A stretch of 64,000 bases of DNA, taken from the NCBI RefSeq assembly GCF_014698835.1, contig NZ_JACJTU010000016.1, positions 117,088 through 181,087 on the forward strand, written 5' to 3'. This DNA is from Nostoc paludosum FACHB-159. GTDB taxonomy: Bacteria; Cyanobacteriota; Cyanobacteriia; Cyanobacteriales; Nostocaceae. The translations under genes were made by a program, and so were the position numbers. The notes under the pieces were generated by a model. It saw nothing but the letters and a program-made list of their open reading frames with translations. It was not told the DNA's origin and ran no database searches. Below, in pieces: positions 25,504-32,819 of the stretch (positions within the stretch are counted from its first letter, which is position 1; every line of letters begins with the position of its first letter).

Positions 25504-25535
25504 ACGGTAGCTTCTGCTACCGTTTACTAATTTTT
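25504..25535 (+). terminator. Strong hairpin with T-run, possible end of a small RNA
   Basis: ACGGTAGC (25504-25511), loop TTCT, GCTACCGT (25516-25523), then TTACTAATTTTTT. It has the form of a Rho-independent terminator, yet no credible plus-strand gene ends just before it. The 61-codon frame at 25353-25538 runs through the hairpin and looks non-coding. An untranslated RNA starting somewhere in 25320-25450 is a reasonable guess. Confidence 0.4.
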
Positions 25536-25591
25536 TGAGACATTCTCAATAAAGAAGACGCGGAGACTGGGGGACGCGGTGACGGGGTGAA

Positions 25592-25627
25592 AGAAGAAGA
25601 TGCAGTGAGAGAAGAAGATGCAGTGAG
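25592..25627. repeat. Two perfect copies of an 18-bp unit
   Basis: AGAAGAAGATGCAGTGAG occurs twice in direct succession (25592-25609 and 25610-25627). It is embedded in GACGCGG and CGTCCC repeats that face one another across about 25558-25680. Confidence 0.7.
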
Positions 25628-25738
25628 TAATTTCTCCATGTTTTTGCGTCTCCCTGTCCCACGTCCCCCCATCCTCCATTCCCATTTAATGGACAGTTTG
25701 CGCTAGGGTAGGAACTGAAACTCAATTTGTGATTTCCT

Positions 25739-27136
25739 GTGCTTCCTGCTAAACGTCCAGCTGTATTTCTGAGTTTGGCTGTTTTATTCACTTCGTTAAC
25801 AGCCTGTGCTAACAGTCCAGTGTCCAAAAACCTTGAGGAGTCTTTGGCAGCAGATCCTAAACTGCAAAATAATCCGGTTGTCTTTGGAGAATCTCAGACT
25901 AACCAACCACAAGCACAGCAAAACGACTCAACAGTTCAGTTACCAGCTGATTTCCCTAAAGATATTCCACTATATTCCAATGCCAAACTACAGGAAGTTA
26001 CACCTGCTAGCGATTCCGAAAACAAAGTCTCAACTCGTTGGTTGAGTTCCGATCCTAGCAACTTGATTGCTAGCTTTTATCGTAACCAGTTGCAAACAAA
26101 TAACTGGCAAATTTCGCAACAGCCAACAGATGATGGAGTAGGTGCTTTTGAGGCACGTCGTGATAATTCACTGTTGAAAGTTTCGATTCAGCCTCAATCA
26201 GTTACTAACGCTACACCGAATCAACCCCAAACAGCCACAGAATTACTGATTGAGTACGTACCAAATAGTAGTACTGCAACAGCACAACCTACTCCAAGTA
26301 CAAATGCTAACAATAGTAGTAAGGATGTTCCCCAAGCAGGAGATCCGCAGTTCATCGGCCCTGTACCACCTGCAAACTCGGCATCGCAGCCACCAACCAC
26401 AACTAATAACCAAACAACTCCCACAGTCACACGTGAATCTCAGACATTCAACGATCTCAATAAAGCACCACAAGAATGGCGACAGCACATTCAAGATTTA
26501 GCTGCTTTAGGTGTTTTGTCTATAGAACCAAAGACAACTAAGAGTAATTCTGCTGCCACAACTAACCAATTTGAACCCGGTAAAATCGTTACACGTCGCG
26601 AATACGCCCGTTGGCTAATTGCTGCTAATAATGCTATGTATGCCAGCAATTCAGCTAAACAAATTCGCCTAGCAGCAGAAAGCACTCAACCAGCTTTTAG
26701 TGATGTATCCTCAAAAGACCCTGATTTTCCAGCAATTCAGGGATTAGCTGAGGCTGGGTTAATTCCCAGTCCTTTATCTGGAGATTCTACAGCTGTTTTG
26801 TTTCGTCCTGATGCTCCCTTAACACGGGAGGTGTTACTGCTGTGGAAATTACCCTTAGATACTCGCCAAGCCTTACCCTCTGCTAACTTGGATGCTGTCA
26901 AACAAACCTGGGGTTTTCAAGACGCAGCCCGAATTGATTCTAAGGCTTTAAGAGCAGTTTTGGCTGATTTTCAAAATGGGGAACAATCGAATATTCGGCG
27001 GGTATTTGGCTATACGACCTTGTTTCAACCCAAAAAACCAGTAACTCGTGCTGAGGCTGCTACAGCTTTGTGGTACTTCGGAACTCAAGGGGAAGGTGTC
27101 TCAGCGGCTGATGCGTTGAAATTAAAGCAAAGTTAA
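25739..27136 (+). CDS. Lipoprotein with SLH domains
   Basis: 465 residues from the GTG at 25739. A lipoprotein signal ends in the lipobox LTAC (Cys near residue 23), so the mature protein is lipid anchored. A first domain (about 65-175) of unknown type contains LPADFPKDIPLYSNAKLQEV and ASFYRNQLQTNNWQIS. A low-complexity Thr/Asn/Gln/Pro linker follows (about 175-245). The C-terminal 220 residues are SLH-like (WRQHIQDLAALGVL, VTRREYARWLIAANN, FSDVSSKDPDFPAIQGLAEAG, FRPDAPLTREVLL, KKPVTRAEAATAL). SLH domains bind peptidoglycan-linked polymers, so it probably ties the outer membrane to the wall. Gaps of 202 bases upstream and about 250 downstream make it a single gene. Confidence 0.8.
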   Translation: MLPAKRPAVFLSLAVLFTSLTACANSPVSKNLEESLAADPKLQNNPVVFGESQTNQPQAQQNDSTVQLPADFPKDIPLYSNAKLQEVTPASDSENKVSTRWLSSDPSNLIASFYRNQLQTNNWQISQQPTDDGVGAFEARRDNSLLKVSIQPQSVTNATPNQPQTATELLIEYVPNSSTATAQPTPSTNANNSSKDVPQAGDPQFIGPVPPANSASQPPTTTNNQTTPTVTRESQTFNDLNKAPQEWRQHIQDLAALGVLSIEPKTTKSNSAATTNQFEPGKIVTRREYARWLIAANNAMYASNSAKQIRLAAESTQPAFSDVSSKDPDFPAIQGLAEAGLIPSPLSGDSTAVLFRPDAPLTREVLLLWKLPLDTRQALPSANLDAVKQTWGFQDAARIDSKALRAVLADFQNGEQSNIRRVFGYTTLFQPKKPVTRAEAATALWYFGTQGEGVSAADALKLKQS

Positions 27137-27385
27137 AGTTATTGCCTACTTTATCAAAGATAATGTAAATCTAAGTATTTACAGCATTTTTATCTGTGAT
27201 TGATGAAATTTTAAGGCATAGTTAAGTAAAATAACGTAAAGAAACTTAACAGAGTTGCCTAGTTTTGAAGTAAGCCAGAAAAACAAGTTGTCACATTATC
27301 GCCCTTGATGATTTTTAAACTTATTAAAAATCTTCACAGGTCTAACAAATATCAAAGATTACCCCTGTTAATATTTATTCTTTAA

Positions 27386-27709
27386 TTTAATCAGGCAAGT
27401 GAATTGGGTTTTACGAATGTAATGGAATCTTGTCGATCTCAGTTAGATATATGTAACCCTGTCAACAACAAGCTTCTCATCTGGGGCAATTACCACCCAA
27501 CCACCGTTACTCATCAGGTGATAGCGGACACTACACTGGCGGCGATTGAGGCTAAGTCTGTTCCGGAACCTTCGACAGAGTTGGGGACATTGTTGGCAGT
27601 TGGTACTTTCGGTACAGTAGGAGTACTCAAGCGCCAGCAAAAAAGGTCGGCACTTACGACTGCGGGTCTGGTTTCTAGCGCACAATCGTCTCATACAGTT
27701 GACAAGTAA
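27386..27709 (+). pseudogene. 3' remnant of an SGNH/GDSL esterase with PEP-CTERM tail
   Basis: The open frame after a TAA at 27383 reads ELGFTNVMESCRSQLDICNP, then LLIWGNYHPTTVTHQVIADT, which is the block V region of SGNH/GDSL esterases (normally WDxxHPTxxxH, with catalytic Asp and His). Here the Asp position reads Asn. A PEP-CTERM sorting tail follows: VPEPST, a hydrophobic helix, then KRQQKR. The N-terminal catalytic block (GDS) and some 200 residues are missing. I read it as a 5'-truncated gene; a TTG at 27404 could still start a 101-residue peptide, but it would have no signal peptide. Confidence 0.7.
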
Positions 27710-27717
27710 TATTATTA

Positions 27718-28764
27718 ATGTGGGATTACGATCGCTTATTTCAAATTATTGCAGAGTTGGTGATGCATCATTCTCCTAGTGGTGCAGAAGCCGAAATTAA
27801 CCAGTTGTTAATCCAACGATTTACAGCACTGGGTGTAGAAGTCTGGTGCGATCGCGCCGACAACATTATTGCAAAAATCCCTGGGCGAAGTCCAGACCGA
27901 GCCATCGCCATTACAGCCCATAAAGATGAAATTGGTGGGATTGTTAAAAATATCGGTGATGAAGGTCGCGTTGAAGTCCGCAAACTCGGCGGTTCTTTTC
28001 CCTGGATTTACGGCGAAGGTGTGGTAGATTTGCTGGGAGACAATGAAACCATCAACGGAATTCTCAGCTTTGGTTCCCGCCACGTTTCCCACGAATCTCC
28101 GCAAAAAGTCCAGCAGGAAGATACTAGCGTCAAGTGGGAAAATGCCTGGATTGAAACCAAACGCACTACGGCTGAACTCGAAACTGCTGGGATTCGACCT
28201 GGAACGAGAATGGTGATTGGCAAACATCGCAAGTTGCCAATTAGATTAAAGGATCATATTGCTAGTTACACATTAGATAACAAAGCCTCTGTTGCCATTT
28301 TGCTAGCTTTAGCTGAAAGTCTAAAACAGCCACCTGTGGATGTTTATCTGGTGGCTTCAGCAAAAGAAGAAGTCGGGGCAATTGGCGCCTTATTTTTTAC
28401 TCAAAATCAGCGTTTAGATGCCTTAATTGCTTTAGAAATTTGTCCATTATCTGAGGAATATCCTGTTAAGGATGGGGAAATCCCTGTACTTTTATCTCAA
28501 GATGCTTATGGGATATATGATGAGAGATTAAATGGACAAATACGCCAATGTGCTAAGCAGTTGGATATGCCAATTCAGTTCACAACTCTGAGTGGATTTG
28601 GTAGCGATGGTTCAATTGCCATGAAATTTGGACATGTTGGACGTGCTGCTTGTTTAGCATTTCCTACTCAAAATACCCACGGTTATGAAATTGCTCATTT
28701 AGGAGCGATCGCTAATTGTATTGATTTATTAAAAGCCTTCTGCGAAACTGAGTTGGAGATTTAA
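27718..28764 (+). CDS. M42-family metallo-aminopeptidase
   Basis: 348 residues, the usual size for the M42 family (FrvX, glutamyl aminopeptidase, tetrahedral aminopeptidase). These enzymes use two metal ions to remove N-terminal residues from short peptides in the cytoplasm. Visible ligand motifs: AHKDEIGG (His), TLDNKASVA (bridging Asp), ASAKEEVGAIG (catalytic and ligand Glu pair) and NTHGYE (His). The fourth ligand, usually Asp in a VDV/ALDV context, reads Glu in IALEICPL, a conservative change. ATG 27718 begins 8 bases after the esterase remnant's stop. Confidence 0.85.
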   Translation: MWDYDRLFQIIAELVMHHSPSGAEAEINQLLIQRFTALGVEVWCDRADNIIAKIPGRSPDRAIAITAHKDEIGGIVKNIGDEGRVEVRKLGGSFPWIYGEGVVDLLGDNETINGILSFGSRHVSHESPQKVQQEDTSVKWENAWIETKRTTAELETAGIRPGTRMVIGKHRKLPIRLKDHIASYTLDNKASVAILLALAESLKQPPVDVYLVASAKEEVGAIGALFFTQNQRLDALIALEICPLSEEYPVKDGEIPVLLSQDAYGIYDERLNGQIRQCAKQLDMPIQFTTLSGFGSDGSIAMKFGHVGRAACLAFPTQNTHGYEIAHLGAIANCIDLLKAFCETELEI

Positions 28765-28886
28765 TTTTTTGGATTTTTTAGCCTGATTCACCATCGTTAA
28801 TCGATCTAGCTATGCTATTTTTTGACACTGATTTGGCTAAATGCTTGCTTTATGCCAAGCTTTAGTGTTTAGTAATACTTGATAAA

Positions 28887-28958
28887 AGCCGATGATGGGA
28901 TTTGAACCCACGGCCTGCTGATTACGAATCAGCTGCTCTACCACTGAGCCACATCGGC
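28887..28958 (-). tRNA. tRNA-Thr (CGU anticodon)
   Basis: On the minus strand the acceptor arms GCCGATG and CATCGGC pair fully, the D-arm region has GGCTCAGTGGTAGAGC, the anticodon stem GCTGA/TCAGC holds loop TTCGTAA (anticodon CGT, reading ACG), and the T-arm has GGGTTCAAATCCC. The discriminator base is T; CCA is not encoded. All parts of a normal tRNA are present. Confidence 0.95.
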
Positions 28959-28991
28959 GTACACAATCGAATAGTATAGCATGATTCACCT

Positions 28992-29285
28992 ATGGTAAAT
29001 CCAAATCCGAAAAATCGCCTTAGCCCCGAACAATATAACCGCCTCAAAGCAGAAATGGCAGCGCCTTATCGGGGCTTGCGACAATTTTTCTATATTACTT
29101 TTGGTGCTTCTGGCTTAATTGGGGCATTCATCTTTTTTTTCAGAGTGCTTGCAGGGCGCGATATTGACAGTGCTTTGCCGAATTTAGCTCTCCAAATAGG
29201 AATCGTTACCTTGATGGTTTTTCTTTGGCGCTGGGAGCAGCGTCGCCAAGAAAGCCGCAAATCTGGTAAAAATACTAATTCCTGA
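28992..29285 (+). CDS. LPA1/REP27-domain (DUF3493) membrane protein
   Basis: 97 residues. A conserved block (LSPEQYNRLKAEMAAPYRGL, RQFFYITFGASGLIGAFIFF) and two transmembrane helices (about 35-55 and 68-82) match the DUF3493 family, the membrane part of plant LPA1 and algal REP27. Those proteins help insert or repair the photosystem II D1 protein; they also have TPR repeats that this short form lacks. A role in PSII assembly is an inference. It follows the oppositely oriented tRNA gene closely. Confidence 0.75.
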   Translation: MVNPNPKNRLSPEQYNRLKAEMAAPYRGLRQFFYITFGASGLIGAFIFFFRVLAGRDIDSALPNLALQIGIVTLMVFLWRWEQRRQESRKSGKNTNS

Positions 29286-29491
29286 ATCCATTTGGATTGT
29301 TAATTTTTGCAATGCTTTTTTACATATCTTTATCAGCTTAAATATTTTGATAATAATTAAAATATCAGGAAAGAAAAAATAAAGAAATTATTACGAAATC
29401 TCAAAAAGTAAAAATTTCTGAGAAACTATAAATCGTTGAAACGGGGTCAGCCAATATAAAGACCCTGACTATAAACTCAATTTCATTCAAA

Positions 29492-29525
29492 TGGGGTCAA
29501 CTATATTTAAAGACCCCAAATTTTA
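29492..29525 (+). terminator. GGGGTC/GACCCC hairpin, second of two similar copies
   Basis: TGGGGTC (29492-29498) and GACCCCA (29512-29518), followed by AATTTTAT. A similar but imperfect copy (GGGGTC...GACCC) is at 29443-29465, about 50 bases earlier, with matching sequence between the arms. It is suitable as a terminator for the gene ending at 29285. Confidence 0.5.
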
Positions 29526-29562
29526 TAACTCAAACCTGAAATTTAATAAAATTCACAATACT

Positions 29563-29601
29563 GAAAGCGCCAGACTGGTAATTTACCAGTCTGGCGCTTT
29601 C
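29563..29601. terminator. Near-perfect 39-bp palindrome between convergent genes
   Basis: 19-bp arms starting GAAAGCGCCAGACTGG, with a single T at the centre. It lies between the stops at 29285 (plus) and 29637 (minus), so it can end transcripts from either side. Confidence 0.7.
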
Positions 29602-29636
29602 AATTAATCAATTAAGCCTTTACAACTGAGCACTCT

Positions 29637-31409
29637 TTATTGAACCGTTACCAAATACGATGAAGGAATTGGTTGGGCACGTCCACTATTAACAAGTGCT
29701 TGGTAAACAAAGGCAGCGACTTCTGCTCTAGTCGCCTGACGATTAGGATTGAGTTGCTTAGCAGTCGGATAATTGATTACTAGCTGTCGTACAGTTGCAG
29801 CAGCAACAGGGGCGATCGCATAATTAGGAATCTGACCAGCATCGGTGTAAAACGAAAGAACACTTTGATCGTTGGCAGTCAAGCCCAAACCATTTGCTAA
29901 AGCTACCAACGCCTGCACTCTCGGAATTTGTTGTTGTGGCTTAAAAGTACCATCAGGATAACCAGAAACAAATTGACTTTGGTAAGCAGATTGAATTGCA
30001 GCAAAAGCCCAAAAATTGCTTGCTACATCCTTAAATTTAATAGCTGGGCGCTTGGCTGGTGGTGTCAGAGCCTTAGTGATAATGGTGGCAAATTGGGCGC
30101 GGGTTACAGGTTCATTGGGTTTAAAAGTACCATCAGGAAACCCAGCAATAATATTTTGGGAAGCTAAGGCTTCGATGTACACTTTTGCCCAGTAATTTGC
30201 TGGCACATCTTTAAAGGCGACAGTTCCTCCTGGGGGTACGTCAACAACTGCGGCAACAAAATCTACTGAACCAGCAATTCGTTTTTGATCGATATCATTG
30301 CCAACAGCGAGAATTGTACCAGTTTTAGTAGCATTGTTGACATCATAACGAGCATTATTACGAATCAGATTACCACCAGGATTTTCATTGGTACCAAGGT
30401 CAGGTAAAGCACTAACAGTCGCTACAACACCATCCCGCTTATTGTTTTGAATGACATTCTTACGTAATACGGGCTTAGCTGACTCTGAGATAAAAAGACC
30501 GTCTTGGTTTTCGATGATTTGGTTTTCTACAACTAAGGGTGTAGAAGTGCCACCGATCGCTATACCAAAACCAGTATCCTGAAATAAGTTACTGCGGATT
30601 TCTCCTTGGGCAGATTTAGCAACTGAAACTCCATTGCCTTTATTTTGCACAAAGATGTTACTTTCGATTTTGGGGTTGCCTGTACCAGTAACAAAAACGC
30701 CCTCTCTGATGCTGTTAGTAAAAGTACTGTTTTTGATGATGGGATTCGTTGATTCCACCCAAACACCAGTACCTCGGCTATTTGGGTTGGTGACAGTGAC
30801 CCCTGTAATGGTCGTATTTTGGTCGGCAAGGATGGTAATGTCCTGTCTGGCAAAGGTGCGGCTAGTGTAGAAACCTCCACCCGAAATTAATATTCCCTGA
30901 CCTCTAGTAGCTTCATCACCCCGCAGTGTCACCCCTGGTTTCAGCAAGATGGGAAAGGTTTCCCCAGTTTCCTGGCTATAATTTCCAGGTGCAAGCTGAA
31001 TTGTTGTCCCTGGTTGGGCTTGACTAAGAGCAAAACTTATGCTCTTGTAAGGTGCATTAGCGGTAGTACCAGCACCAGCGTTATCTGCACCAGTTGTAGG
31101 ATTAACGTAAATGACTGTTGCAGTGGTGGGAACTTGCGCTGTGATTGGGACGATACCTTCTGGGTGAGTAGCACCAGCATTGACCTCACCAGGTAGTACT
31201 ATTGACCCACCAGAAACAACTAACAAAGCCGTTAGCCCGGCTGCCATGCGTAGACTATATCTGAGATGATTGCCAGAAAGATGGCGAAAATTTTTCGCTG
31301 GAGAAGTCTCAAAACCCCGATGTTTCATTTTTGAGTCTGTGATGTGCTGAATTACGGTATGTCGAACAAGGTTAAAGCTAGCAGTTTTGTAAGCTGCTAT
31401 AAAACCCAT
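29637..31409 (-). CDS. Exported beta-helix (DUF1565) protein with SLH domains
   Basis: 590 residues from ATG 31409; ATG 31328 (MKHRGFETSPAKNF) is a good alternative. A hydrophobic signal lies at about residues 53-72 (MAAGLTALLVVSGGSIVLPG). The DUF1565 right-handed beta-helix begins with YVNPTTGADNAGAGTT and continues through parallel-helix repeats (NTTITGVTVTNPNSRG, NPIIKNSTFTNSIREGV, PVLRKNVIQNNKRDGVV). Three SLH repeats end the protein (FKDVPANYWAKVYIEALASQ, FPDGTFKPNEPVTRAQFAT, FKDVASNFWAF). Such proteins are surface attached through SLH and may bind or cleave polysaccharide. No catalytic residues can be assigned. Confidence 0.85.
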   Translation of the reverse strand: MGFIAAYKTASFNLVRHTVIQHITDSKMKHRGFETSPAKNFRHLSGNHLRYSLRMAAGLTALLVVSGGSIVLPGEVNAGATHPEGIVPITAQVPTTATVIYVNPTTGADNAGAGTTANAPYKSISFALSQAQPGTTIQLAPGNYSQETGETFPILLKPGVTLRGDEATRGQGILISGGGFYTSRTFARQDITILADQNTTITGVTVTNPNSRGTGVWVESTNPIIKNSTFTNSIREGVFVTGTGNPKIESNIFVQNKGNGVSVAKSAQGEIRSNLFQDTGFGIAIGGTSTPLVVENQIIENQDGLFISESAKPVLRKNVIQNNKRDGVVATVSALPDLGTNENPGGNLIRNNARYDVNNATKTGTILAVGNDIDQKRIAGSVDFVAAVVDVPPGGTVAFKDVPANYWAKVYIEALASQNIIAGFPDGTFKPNEPVTRAQFATIITKALTPPAKRPAIKFKDVASNFWAFAAIQSAYQSQFVSGYPDGTFKPQQQIPRVQALVALANGLGLTANDQSVLSFYTDAGQIPNYAIAPVAAATVRQLVINYPTAKQLNPNRQATRAEVAAFVYQALVNSGRAQPIPSSYLVTVQ

Positions 31410-31762
31410 GCAAAACTATACCGAATGATTAGCACTAATTCAGCTAAATTCCTGAGATAAATCACAGAACTTATACATAAGTTATATACTTTAATTCAGA
31501 AAATTTTACTATGGCAATCGGATCTGATTTTTGACTTCCGTAGGAGTGGAGAATCAGCCTTTTCAAGTCCTAATAGTACAGCACAGCATAAATCCAGCTA
31601 AAGTCTCCATTAACCAGACAAGGGTTTAAATTCCTTACTGGGTCAAAGTACTATAGCTGGATTTCGGAATTAATTATGCTGGGATATCATGACTGGAAGT
31701 TGTGGCGATCGCTTGGACAACGGCTACCACCAACTTTGTTACCTACAAGATTTACTGAGTAT
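31410..31762. other. Gene gap upstream of the beta-helix gene
   Basis: 353 bases. A 32-codon plus-strand frame (31676-31774, MLGYHDWKLWRSLGQRLPP) overlaps the end of the next minus-strand gene and could be a tiny gene or chance. Otherwise AT-rich, with no structured RNA that I can support. Confidence 0.3.
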
Positions 31763-31960
31763 CTAATAAGCTAAAGTTTCTAAAGTTTCTCGTAAATATC
31801 GTTGTACCTGCTGTTCTAAGCGAAGTCCCTGTAATTGAGCGCCGCGTTCTAGTTGCCAGCGTTGAAAACCAGAACTAGTAGAAATAGCACATTTGAGGCT
31901 ATACCAAATTTCACTATCAGCAGAAAATTGGCGATCACTATAAGCTGGAATTTGAGCCAT
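31763..31960 (-). CDS. Small conserved-looking protein, 65 residues
   Basis: Starts MAQIPAYSDRQFSADSEIWY and has SSGFQRWQLERGAQLQGL and the ending YLRETLETLAY. It is amphipathic and soluble, with no Cys and no signal. The ATG is preceded by AATGAGGAATT, a fair ribosome site. Sequences of this form occur as short hypothetical proteins in filamentous cyanobacteria; I cannot give a function. It lies on the same strand as the infB cluster, after the tail membrane gene. Confidence 0.6.
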   Translation of the reverse strand: MAQIPAYSDRQFSADSEIWYSLKCAISTSSGFQRWQLERGAQLQGLRLEQQVQRYLRETLETLAY

Positions 31961-32087
31961 AATTCCTCATTCCTCTGTTATTAGTAATTGGGCATTGGGC
32001 ATGGGGTATTGGTTAATACTTCTCGCTCACTCCCTCATGTCCGCGCGTAAGACCGTCTGCTCCTAGCCACTTCAAATAAAATAGTAT

Positions 32088-32723
32088 TTACTCTGGGGGC
32101 TGCTGCGAATCTATTTTTCTTGCGAACAAAGATTCAAACAATCGGGGTAACATTTGATTAACCCGCACGCCTAAAATTGTAAAATCTTGTTTAATCTTTT
32201 CTAAAGATAACGGTTCTATGGCTGCAAATTCTGTGTCATTAGTCACTAAAACTCGCATGACACTAACGGGTATTTGTAAAAATAGATTACTGGCTAAAAA
32301 GGCTAAGGCAGCAAGTATTAAACCAAGGCTGCGCCATTGCGGTAAAAACTTAGCTGTATTTGCTACTGATGGGGCAAATTGATATATATGCCACAACGCC
32401 CAAATCGACAATACTGCTGTTACTAGGGCTAGGATACGATTTAACTTTGTATTAGTTAAATAAAGAATTTTTCGCTGCCGCTCTGTCAAATTTTCTGGTT
32501 TTAAGGCTATTCCCAAAAGGCCAAAGATGTAAAAGGGGCGACGCAGCTGCATCCATAGCAGCGGCACAACACCAATGGCGGCTACTAAGAATAGTTCCAT
32601 CCAGACGGGCAAAAACGGCTCACCCACAGACAGGAACAATAAGCAGAGTATTGAAAAAATAGGTAACGTCGCTAATCCGGCGACGTGAATCCATAAAATT
32701 GGTTCAGAGCGAAATGAAGCCAT
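32088..32723 (-). CDS. Low-complexity tail membrane protein
   Basis: 211 residues with four hydrophobic segments (about 10-32, 40-60, 95-115, 130-155) and a soluble C-terminus (EPLSLEKIKQDFTILGVRVN). It matches the cyanobacterial family named low-complexity tail membrane protein, usually found just after infB, as here (97 bases after the infB stop, same strand). In this copy the variable tail is very short (ARKIDSQQPPE). Function unknown. Probably co-transcribed with infB in spite of the repeat hairpin between them. Confidence 0.7.
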   Translation of the reverse strand: MASFRSEPILWIHVAGLATLPIFSILCLLFLSVGEPFLPVWMELFLVAAIGVVPLLWMQLRRPFYIFGLLGIALKPENLTERQRKILYLTNTKLNRILALVTAVLSIWALWHIYQFAPSVANTAKFLPQWRSLGLILAALAFLASNLFLQIPVSVMRVLVTNDTEFAAIEPLSLEKIKQDFTILGVRVNQMLPRLFESLFARKIDSQQPPE

Positions 32724-32730
32724 ATATTAA

Positions 32731-32801
32731 AGTTATGAGCTAAAAGTTAAGAGTTAGGAGTTAGAGAGTTTTAACTCATAACTCCTAACTCCTAACTTGT
32801 A
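32731..32801. repeat. Inverted heptamer hairpin between infB and the next gene
   Basis: AGTTAAGAGTTAGGAGTTAG faces CTAACTCCTAACTT across a short centre (about 32745-32797), with an outer AGTTATGAG/CTCATAACT pairing inside the same stretch. It is the same repeat type as at 7187-7315 and could weaken read-through from infB. Confidence 0.55.
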
Positions 32802-32819
32802 ACCATTTTACCCTCAGCA

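Noticed and set aside
25353..25538. 61-codon frame ending at the orphan hairpin
   Set aside because: It runs through a terminator-like hairpin, and the composition is not protein-like; a non-coding RNA is a better explanation.
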